Shown here piece by piece: positions 44,889 through 53,617 of a stretch of 64,000 bases of DNA (the stretch's first letter is position 1; each line of letters starts with the position of its first letter). The notes below the pieces were generated by a model. The model searched no databases and was not told the DNA's origin. It saw only the letters and a program-made list of their open reading frames with translations. Source of the DNA: Qipengyuania atrilutea (GTDB taxonomy: Bacteria; Pseudomonadota; Alphaproteobacteria; Sphingomonadales; Sphingomonadaceae); contig NZ_JABWGV010000002.1 of NCBI RefSeq assembly GCF_013370205.1, positions 62,001 through 126,000 on the forward strand, given 5' to 3'. The position numbers were made by a program, and so were the translations under genes.

Positions 44889-46148
44889 ATGAACCAAAGC
44901 TCCGCGCTTACCGTGCACGAACGCCTGCCGCTGAAGATTGTCCTTGCTTCCATTATCGGAGCGTGGCTGTGCTATTTCCTTCTCGTCACCCTTCGCGGCA
45001 ATGTGATGGGTATCGACATGCAAGCGGAACTGCTCTGGCGGCGGAGCCTGGTGTGCGCCGCGGGAGCCGCGGTGACGGTCGCGCTGTGGCTGATCCTCAG
45101 ATTGTTCGAATACCGGGCGCTGTGGGTCAAGATCGTTATCGCTCTGCTTGCCGCATTGCCCGCATCGGTCTTGATCGCGCAGATCAACCAGGCGGTCTTC
45201 GCGGAAATACAGGAGGAGATGCAGAAGAAATTCGCCGAGGAGCAGGGCGTGAACCTGCGCCGGGACGAGGCGGGTAATCTTCTCGTCGATATTCCTACTC
45301 CGCGCGGTTGGGTTCCGGCAGACGAGAACGGCAGCGCCGGGGCTGCGCCACCCTCGTTCAGCCTGACGCTCGAGCCCGCACCGACCGGCCTCGACCGGTG
45401 GCGTCCGATCATCGGAGCTGCCCTCAGCCTCTACTTCCTGCTGCTGGCGTGGTCGGCATTGTACCTCGCGCTGATCGCCGGTGCGCAGGCACAGGCGGCG
45501 GAGCGGCGCGAGGGCGAATTCAGGCGGGCCGCGAAGGCAGCGGAGCTTCGCTCGCTTCGTTACCAGGTTAATCCGCACTTCCTGTTCAATACGCTCAACT
45601 CGCTTTCCGCGCTCGTGATGACCGGGCGGACCGACGATGCGGAAGAGATGATCCAGACGATCTCGGATTTCTATCGGCATTCGCTGGCTGACGATCCGAC
45701 TATGGACGTGCCGCTGGAAGACGAGTTCGCCTTGCAGCGCCGGTATCTCGATGTGGAAGCCGTTCGGTTTCCTCAACGGCTGCGGACGCAGTTCGAACTT
45801 CCTGAGGAGCTTGCCGGCATGAAAGTGCCGGGTATGATCCTTCAGCCGCTGGTCGAGAACTCGGTGAAATATGCCGTTGCAAGAAGCACCGAACCGGTCA
45901 CGATCCACGTCGCAGCGCGTGAGGAATTCGACCGCCTCGTCGTGACCGTCACCAACGACGGCGGTCACAGCGAACCAGCCGGAAATGCCGGAGACGGAAC
46001 CAAGGGCGTGTCCGGTTTCGGCATCGGTCTTGCCAATGTCCGCGACCGGTTGGCTGCGCGCTTCGGCAACAGTGCGAGTATCACGTCGGGCCCGACCCTG
46101 GATGGTTACGAAACGGAGCTGAGAATGCCACTGGTGCGACATGGCTGA
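44889..46148 (+). CDS. LytS-type sensor histidine kinase
   Basis: The 419-residue kinase has hydrophobic segments at about 17-35, 47-66, 75-95 and 180-200, then a His_kinase domain with RYQVNPHFLFNTLNSLSAL, phosphorylated His230, and a HATPase with LQPLVENSVKYA and GFGIGLANVRDRL. It pairs with the LytTR regulator whose gene overlaps it by eight bases. A periplasmic loop (about 100-175) may bind the signal. Confidence 0.93.
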   Translation: MNQSSALTVHERLPLKIVLASIIGAWLCYFLLVTLRGNVMGIDMQAELLWRRSLVCAAGAAVTVALWLILRLFEYRALWVKIVIALLAALPASVLIAQINQAVFAEIQEEMQKKFAEEQGVNLRRDEAGNLLVDIPTPRGWVPADENGSAGAAPPSFSLTLEPAPTGLDRWRPIIGAALSLYFLLLAWSALYLALIAGAQAQAAERREGEFRRAAKAAELRSLRYQVNPHFLFNTLNSLSALVMTGRTDDAEEMIQTISDFYRHSLADDPTMDVPLEDEFALQRRYLDVEAVRFPQRLRTQFELPEELAGMKVPGMILQPLVENSVKYAVARSTEPVTIHVAAREEFDRLVVTVTNDGGHSEPAGNAGDGTKGVSGFGIGLANVRDRLAARFGNSASITSGPTLDGYETELRMPLVRHG

Positions 46149-46881
46149 GGAAACCGCCGAACCCAAATTACGGACGCTGATCGTCGACGACGAGCCGCTT
46201 GCCGTGGAACGCATGCAGGTGATCTGCGCACGGATCGACGATCTGTCCGTGGTCGGCACCGCCAGCGACGGAGCGGCCGCCCTGCGGCTGGTCGATGCGC
46301 TGTCGCCCGATCTCATTCTGCTCGACATGACCATGCCTGAGGTGGACGGCCTGTCGGTTGCGAAGTCGCTGTCGAAGAAGCAGCATCGACCAGCGGTCGT
46401 CTTCGTCACGGCGCATGACGAATATGCGGTGGATGCCTTCGATCTCGACGCGGTCGATTACGTGCTGAAGCCGGTCAAGGCCGAACGGCTGGAACGTGCG
46501 ATCGGACGCGCCCTGCAGCGGCGCGGAAGCGGTAAGGGTAAGACCAGCGAATGGCTCGATGAATTGTGGATCCCGCACCGCAGCGAGCTGATCCGGATCG
46601 AAACGCGCGAAGTCGGGCGGATCGATGCGGAGCGCGACTACGTCCGGCTTCATGTCGGCGAGCGCACTTATCTGCTGTTGCAGACGATCGCAGGGCTCGA
46701 AGAGCGGCTCGATCCGGCGGATTTCATTCGCATCCACCGCTCGACGATCCTGCGCAAGGACCACATCCGCGGACTGCGGCACGACGGGCTGGGTGTCTGG
46801 TCGGCAGAACTGGAAAACGGCGAGGCGCTGCGGATCGGACGGACCTATCTGCCCAAGGTCAAGGCGATGGCGGGCCGCTGA
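46141..46881 (+). CDS. LytTR DNA-binding response regulator
   Basis: The 246-residue protein has a receiver domain (phospho-acceptor Asp62 in LILLDMTMPEVDG, Lys in YVLKPVKAERL) and a LytTR DNA-binding domain (about 145-246) with RDYVRLHVGERTYLL and RIHRSTILRKDHIRGL. It should act on promoters under the control of the upstream LytS-type kinase; the target genes are unknown. Two strong hairpins follow the gene. Confidence 0.94.
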   Translation: MAEETAEPKLRTLIVDDEPLAVERMQVICARIDDLSVVGTASDGAAALRLVDALSPDLILLDMTMPEVDGLSVAKSLSKKQHRPAVVFVTAHDEYAVDAFDLDAVDYVLKPVKAERLERAIGRALQRRGSGKGKTSEWLDELWIPHRSELIRIETREVGRIDAERDYVRLHVGERTYLLLQTIAGLEERLDPADFIRIHRSTILRKDHIRGLRHDGLGVWSAELENGEALRIGRTYLPKVKAMAGR

Positions 46882-46903
46882 TCCTGCCACTCCGAAAAGA
46901 GAA

Positions 46904-46927
46904 GCGGCGCATCTGCCGATGCGCCGC
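46904..46927. terminator. GC hairpin after the LytTR regulator
   Basis: GCGGCGCATC-TGCC-GATGCGCCGC is a perfect 10-bp stem with a four-base loop, 22 bases after the stop. No U-run follows, so it is likely a Rho-assisted or 3'-stabilising structure. Confidence 0.45.
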
Positions 46928-46985
46928 CCGTATCAGTCTGTTCGGGTCGATTTCCCGGGATTTATGCCTGCCGGATCAGGCTGTC

Positions 46986-47022
46986 GGAACCCCGGCGAAA
47001 GGGACTGGTCCGCCGGGGTTCC
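46986..47022. terminator. Second GC hairpin between converging genes
   Basis: GGAACCCCGGCG and CGCCGGGGTTCC form a perfect 12-bp stem around a 13-base loop, 19 bases before the urcA stop codon. With the previous hairpin it separates the LytTR gene from urcA. Confidence 0.45.
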
Positions 47023-47040
47023 TAAGCTGTGGAGGAAAGC

Positions 47041-47340
47041 TCAGCCACCGAGCTGGCTGTCGGCTACGAGTGCAGCGTAGCGCGTCATCGCGCCGCTCAT
47101 GGCCTTGTCGTAGCATTCGCGCGCTTTCGGATGGACGATGCGCGTTCCGGTGGGGGCGAAGTCGATGCCGCAAACTTCGCGTGCGGCGGCATTGATGCGC
47201 CGCTCGAGTGCGCGCTGCCCTTTCTGGCTGGTCAGGTTCAAATCCTTGTATTCGACATGGATGGTCTGCTCTTCTTGGGCATGGACGACTGCGGGTGCGG
47301 AAAGCGAGAGCGCCGCAATGGCTGCTAATGCGTATTTCAT
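47041..47340 (-). CDS. UrcA family secreted protein
   Basis: The 99-residue protein has a signal peptide (MKYALAAIAALSLSAPAVV, cleavage near VHA) and a short mature part with VEYKDLNLTSQKGQRALERR, two cysteines (VCGIDF, ECYDKA) and helical residues. This matches the UrcA family of sphingomonad and Caulobacter secreted proteins of unknown function. I used the ATG at 47340, where the signal peptide starts and which is preceded by AGGAGG. Confidence 0.85.
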   Translation of the reverse strand: MKYALAAIAALSLSAPAVVHAQEEQTIHVEYKDLNLTSQKGQRALERRINAAAREVCGIDFAPTGTRIVHPKARECYDKAMSGAMTRYAALVADSQLGG

Positions 47341-47533
47341 ATGATCCTCCTTCGTACTGCGTGCCTTCGTTTTCTTCGGGGTCGCTGAAGGCGTTGCGCA
47401 ATTTGAAAGGTACAGATCCCGCCGCCACGCGCAGCAGCATCTCGACAGATGAAGGACCAATCGGATAAGCGGGTGAAGTTGGCCGACCAACAACACTCGG
47501 GAGCCGACGAATTATTAGGGACGACGCTAGTCG

Positions 47534-47800
47534 ATGGTAATATTCGTCATGTTCGCGCTGGGAATCGGCAATTTTGCAATTCACAAGGCGGTCTTGCAGA
47601 GCGGACATCCGATGCTGCGCGAGATAAAGGCGCTTACAGGCGCCGCGCGGGGGCATTTCACGTTCGTCGCGGAATTCGCATGGCTTCTCGCCGCGATGCT
47701 GCTGGCCGGGAACGGTTGGGCGGGCGTCGCATGGATCTACGCCTTGTACAGCGGCCTTAATCTCGCGACAGGCTGGCTCATACTGACCCGGCGGATCTGA
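47534..47800 (+). CDS. Small multi-helix membrane protein
   Basis: The 88-residue product is strongly hydrophobic, with two to three helices (about 2-16, 42-60, 64-82) and a conserved-looking LREIKALTGAARGHF. I do not recognise the family. The gap from urcA (47341-47533) shows nothing else I can identify. A real but uncharacterised gene is likely. Confidence 0.55.
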   Translation: MVIFVMFALGIGNFAIHKAVLQSGHPMLREIKALTGAARGHFTFVAEFAWLLAAMLLAGNGWAGVAWIYALYSGLNLATGWLILTRRI

Positions 47801-47857
47801 ACAGTTTCGGGAACGCGCGGGCTTTATCTACGCTTCATCGAGATGGGAGACGACGAA

Positions 47858-48703
47858 ATGACTTCGCAGCGGCGTTGGCTGGTCGTGAACGAAACGAGCG
47901 GCAGCCACCAGGAAGAATTGATCGCCGAGCTTTGCGAGATCCTCGGCCGGCAGGCGGCGAGCGATGTCCGGATCATTGATGTGAAGAAGGACGGGGTGCC
48001 GTCGCGTGCCGAGTTGGAGCGGGAGGGTGTGGACGCCCTGATCGTCCATGGCGGGGACGGATCGCTTAATTACACGGTGAGGGAACTCGAAGGGTGGGGC
48101 GGCGCCTTGCTGCCCCTACCGGGCGGTACGGCAAATCTGCTGTGCCACCGGCTGTTCGAGGAATGCGACAGCACGGATATCGCGCGGCGCTTCGTGAACG
48201 GCGAATTCGAACGGCGGCGGATCGAATGCGTCCGGGGCGAAACAGTCGTCGCGCTTTCAGAGATACTTGCCGGACCAGGCGCGAAATGGGCGGACGTGCG
48301 CGAAGAACTGCGCGAAAGTGCGTTGATCGAAGCGGCCACCGATGCGGCCGAGGCGATATCCGAAAGCTGGAGCGGGCCCAAGGTGGCGCTACGCAATCCG
48401 CCGCTCGGCAAGGAGGAGGGGTATGCCGGCGTGCGCCTGTCTCCGGTCGGCGAGGCGATCAAGATACAGGGCTACTCGGCCGGAACGGTCGGCGACTTTC
48501 TGGGGCAGGGCATCGCGATCCTGAAGCACGATTTTCGCGAAGGACCGCACGACGACCTCGGCTCGGTAAAAAGTGTCACCTGTGTCGGGGAGGACGGCGC
48601 CCCGATCCCGCTCATGGTGGACGGCGAGCGCTTCGACGGGCGGAGCGAAGAGCGCTTTTCGCTTGCGCCGCTCGACCTCGATCTGTTTTGTCCGCGGACA
48701 TGA
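47858..48703 (+). CDS. Diacylglycerol kinase-like protein
   Basis: The 281-residue protein matches the DAGK catalytic family of lipid and sphingosine kinases: RRWLVVNETSGSH, DALIVHGGDGSLNYTVREL (the GGDGT-like nucleotide motif), and LPLPGGTANLLCHRL. It may phosphorylate a lipid in envelope turnover; the substrate is unknown. The ATG at 47858 has a GGGAG site seven bases upstream, while an ATG 15 bases earlier lacks one. It overlaps the phosphoesterase gene by ATGA. Confidence 0.85.
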   Translation: MTSQRRWLVVNETSGSHQEELIAELCEILGRQAASDVRIIDVKKDGVPSRAELEREGVDALIVHGGDGSLNYTVRELEGWGGALLPLPGGTANLLCHRLFEECDSTDIARRFVNGEFERRRIECVRGETVVALSEILAGPGAKWADVREELRESALIEAATDAAEAISESWSGPKVALRNPPLGKEEGYAGVRLSPVGEAIKIQGYSAGTVGDFLGQGIAILKHDFREGPHDDLGSVKSVTCVGEDGAPIPLMVDGERFDGRSEERFSLAPLDLDLFCPRT

Positions 48704-49557
48704 CCGGCGACGCACTTCTCTTTCACCTCAGCGACATCCATTTCGGGCTGGAGGACAACCAGGCGCTCGACTGGGTGGCGTCGGAAATCGAGCGGCAAAA
48801 GCCTGACGCAGTCGCGATCACCGGCGACCTGACCATGCGAGCGCGGCACCGCGAGTTCGATGCCGCACGCGCGTGGATCCTGAAGCTCGATGTGCCGGTC
48901 ACCGTCGAAGTCGGCAATCACGACATGCCGTATTTCAACCCGATCGAGCGGTTCTTCACGCCCTACAAGCGCTTTCACGGGATGGAAGGAGTGGTCGAAA
49001 AGGAGATCGACCTGCCCGGCATCGCGATCGTTCCGTTGAAGACGGCGGTGCGGGCGCAGTGGCGCTTCAACTGGTCGAAGGGCTGGGTAACCGACGCCGC
49101 ACTCGAAAAGACGCTGGCGGCGATTGATGCCTTGCCGGAAGGGACGAAGGCGCTGGTCGCTGTCCATCATCCCTTGCGCGAAGTCGGGACCGAGGGAACG
49201 GCACTGACGAAGAACGGCAACAAGGCGCTGGCGGAGCTGGCGAAGCGCGGCGTGACCGCGGTACTGTCGGGCCATGTTCACGACGCCTTTGATCTGACGC
49301 AGGAGACGGTGCACGGGCCGGTACGCATGATCGGCGCGGGCACGCTGTCGAAGCGCACGCGCTCGACCCCGCCGAGTTTCAATGAATTGCGTTTCTTTGG
49401 CGGCCATCTCGAGGTCGAGGTCCGCAATCTCGAAAGCGTGCCGAAGGAAGCGATGCAGATCGACGACGTGCCGGAAGACGCGACCCCGCCGCGCGAGCCT
49501 GGCGAACCCGTCGCTCCGGTGGGTCAGGTTCCGCGGACCGATCCGCCCGTTCACTGA
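48700..49557 (+). CDS. Metallophosphoesterase
   Basis: The 285-residue calcineurin-like phosphoesterase shows LFHLSDIHFG, ITGDLTM, VGNHDMPY, AVHHPLREV and SGHVHDAFD, giving the complete two-metal site. Homologues act on cyclic nucleotides, UDP-sugars or lipid phosphates, and the substrate here is unknown. ATGA coupling to the lipid-kinase-like gene hints at a shared lipid-phosphate role. The C terminus (about 250-285) is Pro-rich and disordered. Confidence 0.88.
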   Translation: MTGDALLFHLSDIHFGLEDNQALDWVASEIERQKPDAVAITGDLTMRARHREFDAARAWILKLDVPVTVEVGNHDMPYFNPIERFFTPYKRFHGMEGVVEKEIDLPGIAIVPLKTAVRAQWRFNWSKGWVTDAALEKTLAAIDALPEGTKALVAVHHPLREVGTEGTALTKNGNKALAELAKRGVTAVLSGHVHDAFDLTQETVHGPVRMIGAGTLSKRTRSTPPSFNELRFFGGHLEVEVRNLESVPKEAMQIDDVPEDATPPREPGEPVAPVGQVPRTDPPVH

Positions 49558-49576
49558 CGCCTATTACAACAGATAC

Positions 49577-49610
49577 AAAAAAGGCGACCCCGGAAGGAGC
49601 CGCCTTTTCT
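49577..49610. terminator. Bidirectional intrinsic terminator
   Basis: The stem AAAAGGCG/CGCCTTTT closes around CCGGAAGGA, with A-runs on one side and T-runs on the other. It can end the phosphoesterase transcript on the plus strand and the rpsI transcript on the minus strand. Confidence 0.75.
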
Positions 49611-49643
49611 TGGGGTATTCCCGCAGGCCTTCGCGTCCGAGTA

Positions 49644-50252
49644 TCAGCGCTTGCTGAACTGGAAGCTGCGGCGTGCCTTCGCACGGCCGTACTTCTTACG
49701 CTCGACGACGCGGCTGTCGCGGGTAAGGAAGCCTGCTGCCTTGACGGTCGAGCGCAGTGCTGGCTCGAACTTGGCGAGTGCCTGGCTGATGCCGTGCTTC
49801 ACCGCACCGGCCTGGCCCGACAGACCGCCGCCGCTGACAGTGGCGATAACGTCGTACTGACCTTCACGCTCGGTGATGGTGAAAGGCTGGTTGATGACGA
49901 GCCGCAGGGTCGGGCGTGCGAAATAGACTTCCTGATCGCGGCCGTTGACCGTGACCTTGCCTTTGCCCGGCTTGATCCAGACCCGCGCAGTGGCGTCCTT
50001 GCGGCGGCCAGTGGCGTAGGCACGGCCCTGTGCGTCGAGTTCCTGCTCGCGCAGCGGCGCGGAAGGAGCCTGCGCAATCGCGGCAGCGTCGGCATCGGGC
50101 GTATCGCCTGCGATTTCCTTGAGATCGCCGAGGTCGCTCACGCTTTTCGTGTCGCTCTTCTCTTCGGAAGCGGTGTCCGCAGCCTGCTTGTCGGCAGCCT
50201 TGGTGTCGACAGCGGTTTCGGCTGCTTTGTCGTCGGTGTTGTTGTCGGCCAT
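49644..50252 (-). CDS. rpsI: 30S ribosomal protein S9 with N-terminal extension
   Basis: S9 binds 16S rRNA in the small-subunit head and its C-terminal tail reaches the P-site tRNA. The conserved part (from about residue 75) has [47 protein letters not shown] and the tail [17 protein letters not shown]. The protein has 202 residues against about 130 in E. coli, because of an acidic, Ala-rich N-terminal extension of about 70 residues. It overlaps rplM by one base (stop/start). Confidence 0.95.
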   Translation of the reverse strand: MADNNTDDKAAETAVDTKAADKQAADTASEEKSDTKSVSDLGDLKEIAGDTPDADAAAIAQAPSAPLREQELDAQGRAYATGRRKDATARVWIKPGKGKVTVNGRDQEVYFARPTLRLVINQPFTITEREGQYDVIATVSGGGLSGQAGAVKHGISQALAKFEPALRSTVKAAGFLTRDSRVVERKKYGRAKARRSFQFSKR

Positions 50253-50731
50253 TATTGCGGAGCCTTGTTCTTGCGGTTCATCGAAGCGACGTCGAGCGTC
50301 TCGGGCTGCTGGCCCGCGTGCGGATGCTCGGTCCCGGCATAGAGGTGCAGGGCGCGCATCTGGTCACGTCCCAGCGGTCCGCGCGGGATCATGCGCTGCA
50401 CGGCCTTTTCGAGCACGCGCTCGGGGAAGCGGCCTTCCAGCACTTTCGCGGGAGTGGTTTCCTTGATGCCGCCGACGTGACCGGTGTGCTTGTAATACAC
50501 CTTGTCAGTCATCTTCTTGCCCGTGAAACGGACCTTGTCGGCATTGATCACGATGACGTGATCGCCGCAGTCGACGTGCGGGGTGAAGCTCGGCTTGTGC
50601 TTGCCGCGCAGGATGTTGGCGACGATCGCTGCGAGCCGACCGACCACCAGGCCGTCGGCATCGATGATGTGCCACTTCTTTTCGACTTCGGCCGGTTTGA
50701 TCGACCGCGTCATCTTGCTGAGCGCCTTCAT
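50252..50731 (-). CDS. rplM: 50S ribosomal protein L13
   Basis: L13 is an early-assembly protein of the large subunit. The 159-residue protein has [46 protein letters not shown] and [16 protein letters not shown]. The ATG at 50731 starts the conserved region ([16 protein letters not shown]); a longer frame to 50854 lies in the promoter region. rplM-rpsI is the usual operon order. Confidence 0.95.
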   Translation of the reverse strand: MKALSKMTRSIKPAEVEKKWHIIDADGLVVGRLAAIVANILRGKHKPSFTPHVDCGDHVIVINADKVRFTGKKMTDKVYYKHTGHVGGIKETTPAKVLEGRFPERVLEKAVQRMIPRGPLGRDQMRALHLYAGTEHPHAGQQPETLDVASMNRKNKAPQ

Positions 50732-50821
50732 GGGCTGTCTTTCCATTCGGTTCGTGTAAGTGAACTGGTTTCGTGCCGCAGCCGACGGGAATCGCTTCCC
50801 CGCACGGTACAAAGTCGGGCG

Positions 50822-50850
50822 CATTTGGTACGGCTCGGCCCGCAAGTCAA
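50822..50850 (-). promoter_or_regulatory. Putative rplM-rpsI promoter
   Basis: Read on the minus strand, TTGACT (50850-50845) is separated by 17 bases from CAAATG (50827-50822). The -35 element is good and the -10 weak. It lies in the 174-base gap between ctaA and rplM, the expected place for the ribosomal operon promoter. Confidence 0.4.
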
Positions 50851-50905
50851 GCAAATGCGCGTGTTTAGGGAGAGGTAAAATAATACCGTATGACTACGCG
50901 CGCGC

Positions 50906-52006
50906 TCAGATCGGTACCGATTGCAGCCCTGCGATGCCGGTCCGCTTGGTCCGCCGGCCATAGATATGCGCGGCGCAGGCGAGCGCGATGACGAGCAGCG
51001 CCCCGACAAGCTGGTGCGCGACCGCCACCCACAGCTCAACCCCGCTCAAAACGGTCCCGATGCCGAGGGCGATCATGGTGCCGTAGGCGATATGCAGGCT
51101 GATCGAGGCGAGGCGGTTCGAGCGTTTGACCGCGCGCGCCAGCACGATCAACGCGGCGACCGCGGCCCAGGCCCACCAGCGATGCAGGAAGTGGAGAAGA
51201 TAGGGATCGTGAGTCAGTGCGTAGAAAAACCCGCGACTGCTGTCGTATTCCGGCACGAACCCGCCCTGCATCAGCGGCCAGCTGTCCGATGCGAGTCCGG
51301 CGTTAAGACCTGCCACCCACGCCCCGAGAAGAAGCTGGACGAAGACCACTGCCGCCACGCCCATCGTCAGCGGCTTGAGCCGCGCCGGACGCGAGCGGGC
51401 GGTGAAGGCAAGCCCGCGCAGGTCGAGTGCGGTCCAGACGAGCCCCGCCAGCGTGAACAGTGCGGTCAGCAAATGGATCGACAGCCAGAAATGGCTCACG
51501 TCGGTCATCTCGCCCGAAAGCCCGCTTCGCACCATGAACCAGCCGAAGGCACCTTGCAGAGCGCCCAGCGCGAGCAGTGCAACGAGACGCGGCTTGTAGC
51601 CGGCCGGGATCGCGCCGCGGATCCAGAACCACGCAAGCGGCAGCGCGAAGGCGAGGCCGATGATTCGCCCGAGCAGGCGGTGGAACCACTCCCAGAAGTA
51701 GATGAATTTGAACGCCGCGAGATCCATGCCGGCGGGCCCGGTGACGTTCTGGTATTCGGGAATTTGCTTGTACTGATCGAATTCCGCCTGCCACGCGGCC
51801 TCGCTAAGCGGCGGAATTGCGCCGGTAATCGGTTGCCACTGCGTGATCGACAGACCCGATTCGGTTAGCCGCGTGATGCCGCCGACGCTGACCATCAGCA
51901 CCACCAGCGCCGCGACCACGAACAGCCATGTCGCGAGCTTTGCCGGACGCGCCTTGCCGATACGCGGTTGCCGCGCCTTGGCGAAATCTTTGGCTATCGG
52001 ACCCAT
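50906..52006 (-). CDS. ctaA: Heme A synthase (COX15/CtaA)
   Basis: CtaA converts heme O to heme A for cytochrome oxidase. The 366-residue membrane protein has about eight hydrophobic helices. His-containing motifs include FWEWFHRLLGRIIGLAF, VSHFWLSIHLLTALF, LLHFLHRWWAWAAV and AVAHQLVGALLVI, the likely heme ligands, plus GGITRLTESGLSITQWQPITG of the COX15 type. Confidence 0.95.
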   Translation of the reverse strand: MGPIAKDFAKARQPRIGKARPAKLATWLFVVAALVVLMVSVGGITRLTESGLSITQWQPITGAIPPLSEAAWQAEFDQYKQIPEYQNVTGPAGMDLAAFKFIYFWEWFHRLLGRIIGLAFALPLAWFWIRGAIPAGYKPRLVALLALGALQGAFGWFMVRSGLSGEMTDVSHFWLSIHLLTALFTLAGLVWTALDLRGLAFTARSRPARLKPLTMGVAAVVFVQLLLGAWVAGLNAGLASDSWPLMQGGFVPEYDSSRGFFYALTHDPYLLHFLHRWWAWAAVAALIVLARAVKRSNRLASISLHIAYGTMIALGIGTVLSGVELWVAVAHQLVGALLVIALACAAHIYGRRTKRTGIAGLQSVPI

Positions 52007-52101
52007 TCTGCGCCTCCTTTACGTAGCGCAGGGGTATGAACGCAAGGTCGAACCGTCGCGAAACCGCGCCGTTTGGACGATACACTGCGGCAAGCTCTTG
52101 T

Positions 52102-52124
52102 GAAATGTTATTGTGTATCATATA
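52102..52124. promoter_or_regulatory. Zur-like operator upstream of the MerC gene
   Basis: GAAATGTTATTGTGTATCATATA matches the alphaproteobacterial Zur motif GAAATGTTATA-N-TATAACATTTC at 10 of 11 left-half and 7 of 11 right-half positions. It lies just upstream of the MerC start at 52137, in AT-rich DNA of a GC-rich genome, consistent with zinc-dependent repression of the merC-thiSG unit. Confidence 0.55.
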
Positions 52125-52136
52125 TGCGGCTCACTC

Positions 52137-52529
52137 ATGGCTTTCCTGATTCCCTCTCTTCGCCGCAAGCTCGACCGCGCGGGCATCGTCCTGTCCGGCC
52201 TGTGCGCCGCCCACTGCCTCGCGACGGTGCTGATCGTTTCGGGTCTTGGCCTCGGCGGGCATTTCCTGGCCGACCCTATGTGGCACCGCGCCGGGCTGGT
52301 CGTGGCGCTCGTCATCGCGGCAGTCGCGATCGGCTGGGGCGCGCTCCAGCATCGCCGTCCGCTATCCTTCGTCGTCGCCATGTCGGGCCTGACCTTCATG
52401 GGCGGCGCACTGGCCGTGCCGCACGGGTTTCACGAGGCGGTGCTGACGATCATCGGTGTCGCACTTGTTTCGCTCGGGCACATCCTCAACTTGCGCCACA
52501 CGCACGGAGCCTTATCTGACGGGGAATGA
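52137..52529 (+). CDS. MerC domain-containing membrane protein
   Basis: The 130-residue protein has four membrane helices with the MerC pattern, including the cysteine pair in [14 protein letters not shown] of the first helix and an end in [10 protein letters not shown]. MerC proteins move metal ions across the inner membrane; with a Zur-like operator upstream, zinc is a more likely substrate than mercury. The ATG at 52137 avoids the operator. It overlaps the ThiS-ThiG gene by ATGA. Confidence 0.85.
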   Translation: MAFLIPSLRRKLDRAGIVLSGLCAAHCLATVLIVSGLGLGGHFLADPMWHRAGLVVALVIAAVAIGWGALQHRRPLSFVVAMSGLTFMGGALAVPHGFHEAVLTIIGVALVSLGHILNLRHTHGALSDGE

Positions 52530-53530
52530 CAGCCCCTCAGACCGAAGCCCTCACCAAGACCCTCACCGTCAACGGAGAGACCCGCCGCAGCGATGCTGCG
52601 ACGATCGCTGATCTCGTACGTGAACTGGATCTCGAACCCGAAAAGGTAGCCGTCGAGCACAACCGCGTAATCGCGCCGCGCTCCGAACTGGGTTCGATTC
52701 CCGTCAGCGACGGCGACAATTTCGAGATAGTCCATTTCGTCGGCGGCGGGAGCGAGGCTGCGGGCGATACCTGGACCGTCGCCGGACGCACCTTCACGTC
52801 GCGCCTCATCGTCGGCACAGGGAAGTACAAGGATTTCGAGCAGAACGCCGCCGCCCTCGAAGCCAGCGGGTCCGAGATCGTGACCGTCGCGGTGCGCCGC
52901 GTGAACGTCAGCGATCCCAAGGCGCCGATGCTGACCGACTTCATCGATCCGAAGAAGATCACCTATCTTCCCAACACCGCCGGATGCTTCAACGCCGACG
53001 AGGCGATCCGCACTTTGCGGCTCGCACGCGAGGCTGGCGGCTGGGACCTCGTGAAGCTCGAAGTTCTTGGCGAGGCGCGCACGCTCTATCCCGACATGCG
53101 CGAGACGCTGAAGGCGACCGAAGTGCTTGCCAAGGAGGGCTTCCACCCGATGGTCTACTGTGCGGACGATCCGATCGCGGCGCAGCAATTGGAAGAGGCG
53201 GGCGCGGTGGCGATCATGCCCTTGGGCGCTCCGATCGGCAGCGGGCTCGGCATCCAGAACCGCGTCACCATCCGGCTGATCGTCGAAGGCGCCAAGGTGC
53301 CGGTGCTGGTCGATGCAGGCGTCGGCACGGCGAGCGATGCCGCTGTCGCGATGGAACTCGGCTGCGACGGCGTACTCATGAACACCGCGATTGCCGAAGC
53401 GAAGGACCCGGTCCGCATGGCGCGCGCCATGAAGCTGGGCGTCGAGGCGGGCCGCGAGGCTTATCTGTCCGGACGCATGGCGACGCGCAAATATGCCGAT
53501 CCCTCGAGCCCGCTTGCCGGCCTCATTTGA
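52526..53530 (+). CDS. thiG: ThiS-ThiG fusion (sulfur carrier / thiazole synthase)
   Basis: The 334-residue protein joins ThiS (about residues 10-77: [19 protein letters not shown], ending IVHFVGGG) to ThiG (about 80-334), which forms the thiazole ring of thiamine. The ThiG part has [26 protein letters not shown] with the Schiff-base Lys177, and [17 protein letters not shown]. The ThiS part normally needs a free C-terminal Gly-Gly to carry sulfur, so this fusion either is processed or works another way. The annotation of such bifunctional proteins is established. Confidence 0.93.
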   Translation: MTAPQTEALTKTLTVNGETRRSDAATIADLVRELDLEPEKVAVEHNRVIAPRSELGSIPVSDGDNFEIVHFVGGGSEAAGDTWTVAGRTFTSRLIVGTGKYKDFEQNAAALEASGSEIVTVAVRRVNVSDPKAPMLTDFIDPKKITYLPNTAGCFNADEAIRTLRLAREAGGWDLVKLEVLGEARTLYPDMRETLKATEVLAKEGFHPMVYCADDPIAAQQLEEAGAVAIMPLGAPIGSGLGIQNRVTIRLIVEGAKVPVLVDAGVGTASDAAVAMELGCDGVLMNTAIAEAKDPVRMARAMKLGVEAGREAYLSGRMATRKYADPSSPLAGLI

Positions 53531-53617
53531 AGCAGCCCATCTAAAAAAGCCGCGCCCGCTTACCGGGCGTTAACCAAACTGCGCGACATTCCACTCAACG
53601 GAAGGGAATGGCGCGCT

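Noticed and set aside
44874-46409. Long minus-strand open frame opposite the LytS/LytTR genes
   Set aside because: It is antisense to well-supported genes, has Arg/His/Gln-rich noise composition and no domain pattern; high GC lengthens such shadow frames.
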